Source: Nocardioides baekrokdamisoli
GTDB lineage: Bacteria; Actinomycetota; Actinomycetes; Propionibacteriales; Nocardioidaceae
Assembly: GCF_003945325.1 (NCBI RefSeq)
Contig: NZ_AP019307.1
Span: forward strand, 434,001 to 498,000
Direction of reading: 5' to 3'
Length of the DNA stretch: 64,000 bases
This document shows positions 8,260 to 16,420 of this stretch, piece by piece; the stretch's first letter is position 1; each line of letters begins with the position of its first letter. The position numbers and the translations under genes were made by a program. The notes beneath the pieces were generated by a model. That model saw only the letters and a program-made list of their open reading frames with translations. It was not told the DNA's origin and searched no databases.

Positions 8260-9095
8260 CGCCGAGACCCGACGTTCGGCAGGCCGAGACCCGGCGTTCG
8301 GCGCAACATCGCCCCGATCAGCGTCCCGCCCAGGATGACCCCGCTCATGCACCACACCTCGACGAGCAGCGCGAAGCTCGCCGCGACCAGACCGTAATCG
8401 TTCACGTCCTCGGCGATCTGTGACGAGGCCACGACCTGCGTCACCATCGACAGCAGCATCAGGCCAACGCCGGTCAGCAGGCTCCCCGGCGCCAGCGCGC
8501 GCCACGACACCCGGCCCAGCAGCAGGAACCGCTGCGTCCACCAGATGAAGATCACCGAGCCGATACCGAGACCCAACGGGGCGATCAGACCGGTGATCGC
8601 CGGGGTCGGGTGGACCTTCTGCAACAACGTCGCCAGCCTGATCGACAAGGTGAAGAACGGAATGAGTGCGAGCACCCACAGCACTTGACGCCAAGCCTGC
8701 TTGAACGGTGCCTTCGGGAGGTGCCAGAAGATCTCAAGACACCGCTGCAGGGTGGCTGACGCCCCGGTTGCAAAGGCGATGCCCACCAGCAGGCCGAGGA
8801 ACTGAGACCCCGTGTCGGCGGTCGCGCTGGTGAGGAACAACTGCGTGACATCCGCGCGTGCCGAGCCGTGCAGACCGAAGAGTTCGGTGAGCAGACTCAT
8901 CAGGTCGGCGTGCCGGAACCGGTGCACCAGAGCCGCGGCTGCGACCAGCACCGGCGCGGCGGACAGTGCGAACTGTGCGGTGAGCGCGAGCGTACGCGTC
9001 CCCAGATCCGACCGGGCGTACTCGCGGGCGAACAACCGCAGGTCACGGCGTACGCGCCGAACCACGGCCTGGTCCGAGTGCAGCTCGATCACCAC
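8256..9095 (-). CDS. YihY/BrkB-family inner membrane protein
   Basis: This integral membrane protein of about 279 residues has six or so hydrophobic segments (for example TLALTAQFALSAAPVLVAAA and the late LVAASFALLVEVWCMSGVI). It matches the YihY/UPF0761 family, whose function is unsettled. I placed the start at a GTG at 9095 because earlier in-frame starts (up to 9254) would run into the divergent Cds1-like gene; a GTG at 9092 is equally possible. Its last 15 or so codons are written by the 22-bp intergenic repeat, giving the tail RRTPGLGLPNVGSRR, so the C-terminus is probably a recent extension. Its stop codon overlaps the catalase stop on the other strand. Confidence 0.82.
   Translation of the reverse strand: MVIELHSDQAVVRRVRRDLRLFAREYARSDLGTRTLALTAQFALSAAPVLVAAAALVHRFRHADLMSLLTELFGLHGSARADVTQLFLTSATADTGSQFLGLLVGIAFATGASATLQRCLEIFWHLPKAPFKQAWRQVLWVLALIPFFTLSIRLATLLQKVHPTPAITGLIAPLGLGIGSVIFIWWTQRFLLLGRVSWRALAPGSLLTGVGLMLLSMVTQVVASSQIAEDVNDYGLVAASFALLVEVWCMSGVILGGTLIGAMLRRTPGLGLPNVGSRR
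8261..8304. repeat. two tandem 22-bp repeat units
   Basis: Two adjacent 22-base units (8261-8282 and 8283-8304) share the core GCCGAGACCCGRCGTTCGGC. The first begins one base after the mini-catalase TAG. The same core occurs at 37420-37630, where it forms a larger inverted array and again begins one base after a TAG. The units overlap the coding end of the YihY-type gene on the minus strand. Confidence 0.8.
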
Positions 9096-9138
9096 CCGAG
9101 TGTGCCACTGCCGTACCCGGGAACTCCGCAGGTGCACA

Positions 9139-10212
9139 ATGGCGAGCGTGACGCAGACCTGGCTCCACCGTGCCATCGCAACGCTGGAGTCCGAGTCGGC
9201 GGCGTGCTCCGACACCCCGTTGCGCAGACTCGCGCTGCCGGCCGACTGGGGCATTGACCTCTACTTCAAGGACGAGTCCGCACACCCGACCGGCTCGCTC
9301 AAACACCGCCTCGCGCGCTCACTGGTCCTGCATGCATTGGTCAACGGTCTGGTCGATCAGGGCGCGACACTGGTCGAAGCCTCGTCGGGGTCGACCGCGG
9401 TCTCGGAGGCGTACTTCGCACAGATGCTGGGTCTCCCCTTCGTCGCTGTGATGACGCGTACGACCTCCCCGGAGAAGATCGCGCTGATCGAGGCGTACGG
9501 CGGGCGGTGCGAGTTCACCGACGACCCGTCGGCGATCTACGCCACCGCGCAACGCATCGCCGAGGAGTCCGGCGGGCACTACCTCGACCAGTTCACCAAC
9601 GCAGAGCGGGCCACCGACTGGCGTGGCAACAACAACATCGCGGACTCGATCATCGACCAGATGGCGGGCGAGCAGCATCCGGTCCCGAGCTGGGTCGTCG
9701 TCGGTGCCGGCACCGGCGGCACGTCGGCGACGATCGGTCGGTATGTCCGCTACAAGCGCCTCGCCACTCGTGTATGCGTCGTGGATCCGGAGGGCTCGGC
9801 GTTCCTCGACGCTTGGACCAACGCCAACGCCGCGGCCACTGGCCCTGGGTCCCGGATCGAGGGGATCGGTCGGCCTCGCGTGGAGCCGTCCTTCGTCAGG
9901 ACCGTCATCGACCGGCTCGTACGCGTCCCCGACAACGCGTCGATCGGCGCGATGCAGTGGTGCACCGATGCCCTCGGCACCCCTGTCGGCGCCTCGACCG
10001 GCACCGCGCTGTGGGGCGCGTTCGGCCTGATCGACGAGATGCGGTCGGCCGGTGAGCGCGGGTCGATCGTGGTGCTGCTGTGCGACGGCGGCGAGCGGTA
10101 CGCGGACACGTACTACTCCGACCAGTGGCTGGCCGATCACGGGTTCGATCCGGTCGCGTCGCGGCACCAGATCGAGGCGTACGTGGCCGGGGCGGCCTGG
10201 CCTACCGCCTGA
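9139..10212 (+). CDS. PLP-dependent cysteine synthase-family enzyme, Cds1-like
   Basis: This 357-residue fold-type II PLP enzyme resembles mycobacterial Cds1, an L-cysteine desulfhydrase that releases H2S, pyruvate and ammonia. The Schiff-base lysine is Lys55 in GSLKHR. The substrate-loop ASSGSTAVS follows near residue 90, and the glycine-rich phosphate-binding loop is GAGTGGTSA near 195. The start is the ATG at 9139; longer reading frames upstream lie over the divergent YihY-type gene. Cysteine synthase or another beta-elimination role cannot be excluded. No cysE or other sulfur gene is adjacent. Confidence 0.85.
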   Translation: MASVTQTWLHRAIATLESESAACSDTPLRRLALPADWGIDLYFKDESAHPTGSLKHRLARSLVLHALVNGLVDQGATLVEASSGSTAVSEAYFAQMLGLPFVAVMTRTTSPEKIALIEAYGGRCEFTDDPSAIYATAQRIAEESGGHYLDQFTNAERATDWRGNNNIADSIIDQMAGEQHPVPSWVVVGAGTGGTSATIGRYVRYKRLATRVCVVDPEGSAFLDAWTNANAAATGPGSRIEGIGRPRVEPSFVRTVIDRLVRVPDNASIGAMQWCTDALGTPVGASTGTALWGAFGLIDEMRSAGERGSIVVLLCDGGERYADTYYSDQWLADHGFDPVASRHQIEAYVAGAAWPTA

Positions 10213-11383
10213 ACAACCGCCACCAGAACGACGGGCGCGCCGGCTCAGGTGCGATCAGGCGTACGCGCTCACTGCTGGTCCCGGTGGACGCGATCAGCCA
10301 CGAGCCGGCTGCGTCGACGGAGACGGTGACCGGCGCTCCGATCCACCGCAGCACCGTGAGCGTCTCGGCAGCCGTTGCGGGGGTTGACGCGCCCCAGCGG
10401 GTCACGGTGCGACCGACCGTCTGACCGGCGATGGCGACGGTGTCGACCCGGAGGCCGCGGCGGGCCGCGTCCATGACAGCCGGAGCCGCAGCCAGTGCCG
10501 TCGCCAGGTCGGGCTGACCCAGGATGACGCCGGCAATGTCGACCCGATGACCGCGGATCTGCGCCGTCGAGGTGAACAGGAACGCACCGTGGTTGCTGCC
10601 GTTGTTGCCGGTCTTGAGGCCGGTGATCCCACCCTGCCCGAGCACAGTGTCGTAGTTGGTCTTGTAGCCCACGACCGGGAACGTGGCGCCGCGCTGGGAG
10701 GCGATCGAGGCAAGGACCGGGTTGCGCATCGCGATCAGGCCGAGGTTGACCAGGTCACGTGCCGTACTCGTCGTGCCGACATGCAGACCGCTCGCGTCGC
10801 CGCCGAGGACGGTGCGATCGAGGTGATGAGCGTGCAGCCAGGCCCGCGCGTACGCGACGTAGGACTGATGGGATCCGAAGATCCAGCGGGCGAGTGAGTC
10901 GGCGATGTTGTCGGCCGACGGGATCATCAGGGCCTGCAGGGTCTGATATTCAGTGAGTCGCTCGCCGTTGATGACGCCCAAGGTCGAGGCGTTCATGCTG
11001 AGGGCCCGGTTGTAGATCTCGATGTCAGACGTGGTCAGGGTGAAGGTCGGCCCTTGCTGACCCGGAGTGAGCGGCGCCTTCTCCAGGACGCAGAGCGCCA
11101 GGATCACCTTCGCGAGGCTCGCAGTGGAGAACCGCTCGTCGACGCCGTGGCCGGCGACCAGGCCGAGACCGTCGACGGCGACGGCGGACGAACCGACCGC
11201 CGGGAACGGGAGCGCGTACGCCTCCCCCGGCGTGGTGCCGATGAGAGAGGTCGAGAGTCGGACTGAGGGAAGAGGCCGGAACCAGCAGTACGCGCCTACG
11301 GCGACCGCCGCCACCACGAGGACGGAGACGATCGCCAGCAGGCGCGTACGAAGCTCAGGCCGCCGGCGCCGTCGGCGCGACAC
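10202..11383 (-). CDS. D-alanyl-D-alanine carboxypeptidase (penicillin-binding, S11 type)
   Basis: This 393-residue serine peptidase should trim D-Ala from peptidoglycan stem peptides outside the cell. An arginine-rich N-terminus is followed by one membrane helix (residues 14-35), so it is membrane anchored. The nucleophile is Ser89 in SLAK (SxxK). SADN at 156-159 stands where SxN is expected, and KTG appears as GLKTGNNG. It is the last gene of a three-gene operon with a sortase and a surface protein; its first 29 bases overlap the sortase gene. The context suggests it prepares or limits peptide acceptors for sortase. Confidence 0.88.
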   Translation of the reverse strand: MSRRRRRRPELRTRLLAIVSVLVVAAVAVGAYCWFRPLPSVRLSTSLIGTTPGEAYALPFPAVGSSAVAVDGLGLVAGHGVDERFSTASLAKVILALCVLEKAPLTPGQQGPTFTLTTSDIEIYNRALSMNASTLGVINGERLTEYQTLQALMIPSADNIADSLARWIFGSHQSYVAYARAWLHAHHLDRTVLGGDASGLHVGTTSTARDLVNLGLIAMRNPVLASIASQRGATFPVVGYKTNYDTVLGQGGITGLKTGNNGSNHGAFLFTSTAQIRGHRVDIAGVILGQPDLATALAAAPAVMDAARRGLRVDTVAIAGQTVGRTVTRWGASTPATAAETLTVLRWIGAPVTVSVDAAGSWLIASTGTSSERVRLIAPEPARPSFWWRLFRR

Positions 11384-11969
11384 GGATCGGGGTGGCCCAG
11401 ACGAACGTGTTGGTCAGGTAGGAGTGACCGGTCCAGTCACTGCACGTAATGAGTTCGAGCACGTTGTGCGGGTTCTTCTGACCGAAGAGATTCATGGCGT
11501 CCTTGTCGACCTCAGCCTTCGAGATCTTCTGAATCCTGACCACGCGATAGGTCACCGTCGTGGCGGCGGAGATGATCGTGATCTCTGCGCCCTTGGTCAG
11601 ATTACCGATGTGGTCGAACTGACCCCCACCGGTGTGCACCGTGTGCCCCGTGACGACGGTCTTGCCCGCCTTCGCGCCGGGGGTCGCGCTCTGCTTCCAC
11701 CACCCGACCTGCTGCGGGTTGCGCGGCGGATCGAGGGTGAGCGAACTGGTGGCGTCGATGCCCACCAAGGGAGCGTCCACGTTGACCGACGCGATCTTGA
11801 TGGTCCAGGCAGTCGGCGTCACCACAGGGTTCGGTGCGCTGGCATCGGCATCGCCGCCCTTGCCCTGGAAGAACCAGGGCAGGGCGGCGAGCACGAGCAG
11901 GATCCCGATGGCCGGGAGAATTGCCCCTTTGAGCCATCGACGCCGCGTCTCGGCGTCGATCGCGATCAT
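11355..11969 (-). CDS. sortase (class E/F-like transpeptidase)
   Basis: This 204-residue membrane-anchored sortase should join a surface protein to a cell-wall or pilin amine. It has an N-terminal helix at about 17-34 and then a beta-barrel with the catalytic His109 in TGHTVH and Cys176 in LITCSD. The arginine that normally precedes the last strand is not visible: the strand reads SYLTNTFVWA, and the next arginine is Arg196, twenty residues after the cysteine. Start ATG 11969 overlaps the stop of the surface-protein gene by four bases, so the pair is translationally coupled and that protein is the probable substrate. Confidence 0.87.
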   Translation of the reverse strand: MIAIDAETRRRWLKGAILPAIGILLVLAALPWFFQGKGGDADASAPNPVVTPTAWTIKIASVNVDAPLVGIDATSSLTLDPPRNPQQVGWWKQSATPGAKAGKTVVTGHTVHTGGGQFDHIGNLTKGAEITIISAATTVTYRVVRIQKISKAEVDKDAMNLFGQKNPHNVLELITCSDWTGHSYLTNTFVWATPIRVAPTAPAA

Positions 11970-13303
11970 CGCGCGGCGAGCCGACGGCGGTAGAGACCCA
12001 GACCGGCCGCAGCCGCCAGAGCCGTACCACTGAGAGCAGACGTCAGAGCGATGCTGTCGCTGTTGCCGGCGAGACCAGCGTCAACACCGTGCGGGATCAC
12101 GGTCGGGTTGCCCGGCGTACCACCGTTGTTGCCACCACCGTTGTTGCCGCCACCGTTGTTGCCGCCACCGTTGTTGGAGGCCTTGGTGTTCGGACCACAG
12201 GTCACGTGGCCGAGCTGACCGCTGACGAGCGAGCCGCCCGCGAACTGGGCGGCGGCCGGGAGGACCTGCAGATCGAGCGCGGTGACGTCGATCTTCTTGC
12301 CCGAGTCAGAGGAGATCTGCTTGTTGAGGGTCACGTCGAGAACGCTCGCCTGAAGCGGCTGGAGCAGCGGCCCGCGGATCTGGTCGACCAGCGTGTTGAT
12401 CACCGAGTCCTGGACCTGCTGCAACGTCTGACCGAGAGCGGTGGCGACAGTTCCCAGCGGTCCAGCGACACCCGGCTGACCCAGCGCCGCGGTGAGCTCG
12501 ACCTTGAGCGCGTTGATCACGGTCTGGCTCACGGTGCTGAGGTCCACAACGAGGTGGGTGTTCACCGGCGGGTTCGCCGGCAACTGAAGGACGGTGATCG
12601 GCGGCTGGCCCGGGACGGTCACCGTGATCGGCACCGGCTTGGATCCACCCTGCGAGTCGACCAGGTGGGTAGCGCCGCTCGCAGCGGCCGGGGTCGCCTG
12701 GCAGGTCGCCTCGATAGCCGACAACGTGCCGCCGATCGACAGGCCCAGAGGCGTGGTCGAGAGCGCGCTCGAGACAGGACTGATGATGCTCTGCAGCAGC
12801 GGCTGCACCGTCCCGTTCAGCGCGCTGGAGACGCCGAGCGACTGGAGCAGCGCTCCGACGACCGACGTGCTGTCGAGCGTCGTGGCACCGAGCTGCAGGT
12901 TGCCGAGGCCGAGAGTGATCGGAGCACCGTTGAGCTTGCATGCGGTGTTGCCCGTGTGCACGATGCCACCACCGGTGCCGGCGATGCCGGCACACGCGAA
13001 CGAGGTGCCGTTGGCGTTGGCGCCAGCGTCCTGCGGTGCCACACCGGCGCCGAGGAGGTTGTTGGTCGGCAGCACCTGGGCCAGGGTCGGCAGGGTGTCG
13101 GCATTGTTCTTGGTCTGCTTGGTGCCGTCGTTGGACGCGGTCACGATCTGGGTCACGGCCGGCGTACCGGAAATGCTGAGCTTGAGTGATTGGGCAGTCG
13201 CCTGCGAAACAGTGGTGGCTGCCAGGGCCGGAGCGGCAAGTACGCCGACCACGGTCACAGCACCAGCAGCAGCGACGGTTCGCGCCCCCATGCGGAACAA
13301 CAT
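11966..13303 (-). CDS. secreted surface protein, probable sortase substrate
   Basis: This 445-residue exported protein has a signal peptide ending at APALA. An Ala/Thr/Leu-rich body with a few cysteines follows, then a GGGNN linker repeated about four times near the C-terminus. The end has the layout of a cell-wall sorting signal: IPHGVDAGLAG, a hydrophobic stretch (ALTSALSGTALAAAAGLGL), then RRRLAAR. There is no LPxTG, so the motif IPHGVDAG would be an alternative recognition sequence. The ATG at 13303 was chosen because a strong AAGGAGG lies 7 bases upstream; a start 36 bases earlier has none. No enzyme domain is recognised. Confidence 0.8.
   Translation of the reverse strand: MLFRMGARTVAAAGAVTVVGVLAAPALAATTVSQATAQSLKLSISGTPAVTQIVTASNDGTKQTKNNADTLPTLAQVLPTNNLLGAGVAPQDAGANANGTSFACAGIAGTGGGIVHTGNTACKLNGAPITLGLGNLQLGATTLDSTSVVGALLQSLGVSSALNGTVQPLLQSIISPVSSALSTTPLGLSIGGTLSAIEATCQATPAAASGATHLVDSQGGSKPVPITVTVPGQPPITVLQLPANPPVNTHLVVDLSTVSQTVINALKVELTAALGQPGVAGPLGTVATALGQTLQQVQDSVINTLVDQIRGPLLQPLQASVLDVTLNKQISSDSGKKIDVTALDLQVLPAAAQFAGGSLVSGQLGHVTCGPNTKASNNGGGNNGGGNNGGGNNGGTPGNPTVIPHGVDAGLAGNSDSIALTSALSGTALAAAAGLGLYRRRLAAR
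12121..12177 (-). repeat. GGGNN coding repeat in the surface-protein linker
   Basis: About 57 bases made of 15-base units encode Gly-Gly-Gly-Asn-Asn repeats on the minus strand. This is a flexible linker between the body of the surface protein and its C-terminal anchor, and it is likely prone to copy-number change. Confidence 0.8.
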
Positions 13304-13433
13304 CGTCTGTCCTCCTTGTAACGCCAGGGGTAGGTCCACCCGGCCCCTTCACCCTAATCCAGTATTTAAGGACTAGTCCAAACGACCGGTTGACTGTTAC
13401 ATGAACTTCATCTCGGCGCTATCACCCTCATGA
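13304..13433. promoter_or_regulatory. promoter region of the surface-protein/sortase operon
   Basis: This 130-base gap lies between the pilD stop side and the surface-protein start. It is locally AT-rich for this genome (13360-13400) and holds a 10-bp palindrome GGACTAGTCC at 13370-13379. The ribosome site AAGGAGG lies just before 13303. No firm -35/-10 pair can be assigned. Confidence 0.45.
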
Positions 13434-14228
13434 TCACCCCAGATGGGCCAGATACCAGTCGCCCCACGCGCCGGCCCCGAGCAGGGACGCCCATGCGCCG
13501 ATCGCCATGAAGGGGCCGAACGGCACCGCCGTGTTGCGTCCGGCCCTCCCTGTGGCGAGAAGCGCCACCCCGATCACCGACCCGACGATGAACGCACCGA
13601 ACGCACCCACGAGGAGGGTGCCCCACGAGACGTAAGCGGTGACGCCACCGATGATCACCGAGAACTTCACGTCTCCGAAGCCCATGGCAGCTGGTGCGAT
13701 GAGCCAGATCAGTCCGTAGAACCAGCCCAACGCCGCGGCCCCCTCCAGTGAGCGGATCAGCGCATGCGACCCCCCGTTGGCGGCACCCGTCGCGGCCACC
13801 GCCAAGAGACCGGCCATGACCGCATACGACGGCAGGACGATGGCGTCCGGCAGGCGCTTCACGTCGAGGTCGATCGCTGTCAGAGCGATGCTGATGGCCG
13901 CGAACCAGAGCAGCGCCGGCCACAGCCACTGCCGGTGTGGGAAGTGCAGTGCAACGGCTGCGAACAGGGCAGCGGTCCCCGCCTCGACGATCGGGTAGCG
14001 AACGCTGATCGCGGAGTGGCAGTACGCGCACCTCCCCCGCAGCGCGAGCCAGCTCAGCACCGGCACGTTGTGCCACGGCTTCAGCGCCTCGCCGCACGAC
14101 GGGCACCGGGAACCGGGGCGTACGAGCGACTCCCCCGCCGGTACGCGGTGGATCACGACGTTGAGGAACGAGCCGATCAGGAGACCGAGGACGCCGATGA
14201 GTGTGCCGGAGGCCCAGAGAGGGATCAC
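13434..14228 (-). CDS. pilD: type IV prepilin peptidase / N-methyltransferase
   Basis: This 264-residue polytopic membrane aspartyl protease cleaves prepilins after the glycine of the leader and methylates the new N-terminus. The cytoplasmic zinc-binding cysteines are present as CPSC (near 43) and CAYC (near 68). The two catalytic aspartates lie in AIDLDVKRLPD (near 120) and GFGDVK (near 185). It is the last gene of the pilus operon and overlaps the preceding pilin-like gene by four bases. All key residues are intact, so all three downstream activities of the locus could be processed here. Confidence 0.95.
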   Translation of the reverse strand: MIPLWASGTLIGVLGLLIGSFLNVVIHRVPAGESLVRPGSRCPSCGEALKPWHNVPVLSWLALRGRCAYCHSAISVRYPIVEAGTAALFAAVALHFPHRQWLWPALLWFAAISIALTAIDLDVKRLPDAIVLPSYAVMAGLLAVAATGAANGGSHALIRSLEGAAALGWFYGLIWLIAPAAMGFGDVKFSVIIGGVTAYVSWGTLLVGAFGAFIVGSVIGVALLATGRAGRNTAVPFGPFMAIGAWASLLGAGAWGDWYLAHLG

Positions 14229-16420
14229 CGGGCCGGTGCCCAGCTCATCACGCTGACGATCCGAGCGCCCGCTGTCGGCGTGACGATGTCGGTCGTGCTG
14301 TCGATCGGGTCGGTGAACGACACCCTGGCTGTCAGCGCAGGTGTTCCCGTCGTCGGGCAGGTCCCGGAATCACAGAGATAGACCTTGAGATCGACCGCCG
14401 TGAAGTTGGATCCGAGGCCCGGACCCGAGTCGGGAATCGAGACGAGCGGGTATGAGAACGAGTACTGCGGCCATCCGTTGAGGTCCGCGGAATCCGCGAC
14501 CAGTCCCCACCGCAGGGCGACCGTTCCCGAACCGTTGCTGATGTTGCCGTTCACGGAGCCCACCGGCACATAGGTCGTGCCGTTGACCACGAGCGCGCCC
14601 TTGAAACTTCCGCCGCTCGCGCTGATCCCGAACAGGTCACAGTGGCTGCCACCGGTCGCGCGCACGCAGTTGTTGGGGATCGCCGTCGCTGTCTCGCCGC
14701 GCAGACGCGGTGCCCAGTAGGCGACCTGCAACTGCACCTGGTCCACCTGCGAGGTGCCCTTGGTGCTGCCGTTCTTGGCCGTCTCGATGAACTGCAGCGT
14801 GGTGTTTCCAAGATTGCCTGCCGCCACGACCGAAGCCAGATCCGACGTGAGGTCGAGCGTCTCGGTGGTCAGGGACGACTTGATTGTCGGCTGGGTCGTC
14901 GTCGAATTGTTCGCCCCTGAGCCGACCTTGAACTTCAGTGAGGGCGTCAACGTGCCGCTGGTCGGGGATTCCTGGTGCCGAAGGGTCAGGGTGACCGACT
15001 TGATGGTCGAGCCCGACGGAATGCCTGGAATGTTGAAGCCACTCAGGCTGAGGTTGGCCGTTCCACCGCTCGCCGTCGTCCATTTCTCGACGGTGCTGTC
15101 GGCGTTGGCGACCGCGGCAGCATCCGTAGGGCCGACTGGCGACACCGCAAAGCCGCCGCTCGGTGTGACTGTCGACGGCGCCGTGTTGGGCGACGTTGTC
15201 GGCGACGCCGCATAGTTCGCGGCGAGTAGCCCCCGAGCCGACGACGTCCCGTCCAACCCGTAGATGACGATGGGCGCCTTGCCGTTGTTGTACGAGCCGC
15301 ACAGCTCGACATTGCCGTCCTTGCCGAGCGTCATCTGGCTGTCTCCGCCGAAGATGAACTGAACGCCTTGGGCGGTGGTGCTGTCGATCGGGCTGACGCA
15401 GGAGCCCGGGATGCTCGAACTGCCCGTCGACTGGCCGCCTACGACGTTGCCGTTCACCGTCCAGAGGTCGCCACTGTTCGCGTACTGGGAACTGTAGGTC
15501 GGGTCAGTGCTGTTGTTGTGGAAGTCGAAGTAGTACGTCCCCGGGGCGAAGGTGGCATTCGTGCAGGCATTCAAGGGAGTCACGTCCGGGTAGTAACCGG
15601 CGGTGAAGGAGCACCCACTCTGGGCACCGAGGACCCAGTTGCCGGAGGAGTCGGTCGGAATCGAATTCGGCGCAACCCCGGCGTACGGATCGTCAACGGT
15701 CCCGGCGTACGCACAGTCAACCCCCGAGGCTCCTTGAGCGCTCTTGGGCGCGTTGCCGCCGGTCGAACAGGAGGGTGCCTTCACGGTCCCCGTCGTGTAG
15801 AGATACCCCTTGCTGCTCGTGATCGCGCCGGCGGACATCACGTCACCGCGGATCGAGAATGCGCCGTTCTTGGAGCTTGCCCCCAGACCGCCCGAACCCA
15901 GGATGGTCAACGCCCGGCCGCTACCCGCGCCACCGCTGCCGCCGGAGCCCCCCGTGCTGCCGCCAGCACCGGACCCGAGGCCGAAAATGCCGGTGCCCGG
16001 GACCGGCGAGCACGTCACCGTCGCATTCTTGGTCGTCTTGCTCTGCGGGTCGCTGTAGAACGAGGAGAGGTTGACCGAGGTCTTGGCGACGATCGACTCT
16101 GGCGAACCCAGCGAACCTGACCCGCCGAAGCACCCGGTGCCGTCGATGCCGTTGTTGTAGACCCAGGGCAGCGTCACCCCGGACGGTGCTGTGATCCCGG
16201 GGGCGCTCGTCCCCAGTTCGATGTCGCTGATCGCGATCTTGGCCGCTGCGTCGGCGGCGTACTCCGTGCTGGCGACTGCCCGCAGACCGATCGTGGCCGC
16301 GAATCGTCCGTTCCCCATGTTCAGCAGCGCGACCGTCACGATGGCGATCACCGTGATCAAGATCAGTGCGACCAGCAACATCGCACCGTCGTCGCCGTGC
16401 CTCGCGGTTCGCTTCGTCAT
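14225..16420 (-). CDS. large PilX-like pilus-associated protein
   Basis: This 731-residue protein has a charged start, then one hydrophobic segment (MLLVALILITVIAIVTVALLN, about 14-34) similar to PilX-type minor components. A very long external part follows, with a Gly/Ser linker near residues 155-175. Beyond it are beta-rich Thr/Ser-rich stretches and many paired cysteines. The leader lacks the G-FTLIE cleavage box of the two neighbouring pilins. It could be an oversized minor pilin or tip adhesin. Its four-base overlaps with the upstream pilin gene and with pilD place it firmly in the operon. The function of the large domain is not recognised. Confidence 0.78.
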   Translation of the reverse strand: MTKRTARHGDDGAMLLVALILITVIAIVTVALLNMGNGRFAATIGLRAVASTEYAADAAAKIAISDIELGTSAPGITAPSGVTLPWVYNNGIDGTGCFGGSGSLGSPESIVAKTSVNLSSFYSDPQSKTTKNATVTCSPVPGTGIFGLGSGAGGSTGGSGGSGGAGSGRALTILGSGGLGASSKNGAFSIRGDVMSAGAITSSKGYLYTTGTVKAPSCSTGGNAPKSAQGASGVDCAYAGTVDDPYAGVAPNSIPTDSSGNWVLGAQSGCSFTAGYYPDVTPLNACTNATFAPGTYYFDFHNNSTDPTYSSQYANSGDLWTVNGNVVGGQSTGSSSIPGSCVSPIDSTTAQGVQFIFGGDSQMTLGKDGNVELCGSYNNGKAPIVIYGLDGTSSARGLLAANYAASPTTSPNTAPSTVTPSGGFAVSPVGPTDAAAVANADSTVEKWTTASGGTANLSLSGFNIPGIPSGSTIKSVTLTLRHQESPTSGTLTPSLKFKVGSGANNSTTTQPTIKSSLTTETLDLTSDLASVVAAGNLGNTTLQFIETAKNGSTKGTSQVDQVQLQVAYWAPRLRGETATAIPNNCVRATGGSHCDLFGISASGGSFKGALVVNGTTYVPVGSVNGNISNGSGTVALRWGLVADSADLNGWPQYSFSYPLVSIPDSGPGLGSNFTAVDLKVYLCDSGTCPTTGTPALTARVSFTDPIDSTTDIVTPTAGARIVSVMSWAPAR

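Noticed and set aside
9096-9254. N-terminal extension of the YihY-type protein
   Set aside because: It would overlap the 5' end of the divergent Cds1-like gene and adds no membrane segment.
12121-12177. Noncoding minisatellite
   Set aside because: The 15-base period is a coding Gly-Asn linker in frame with the surface protein.
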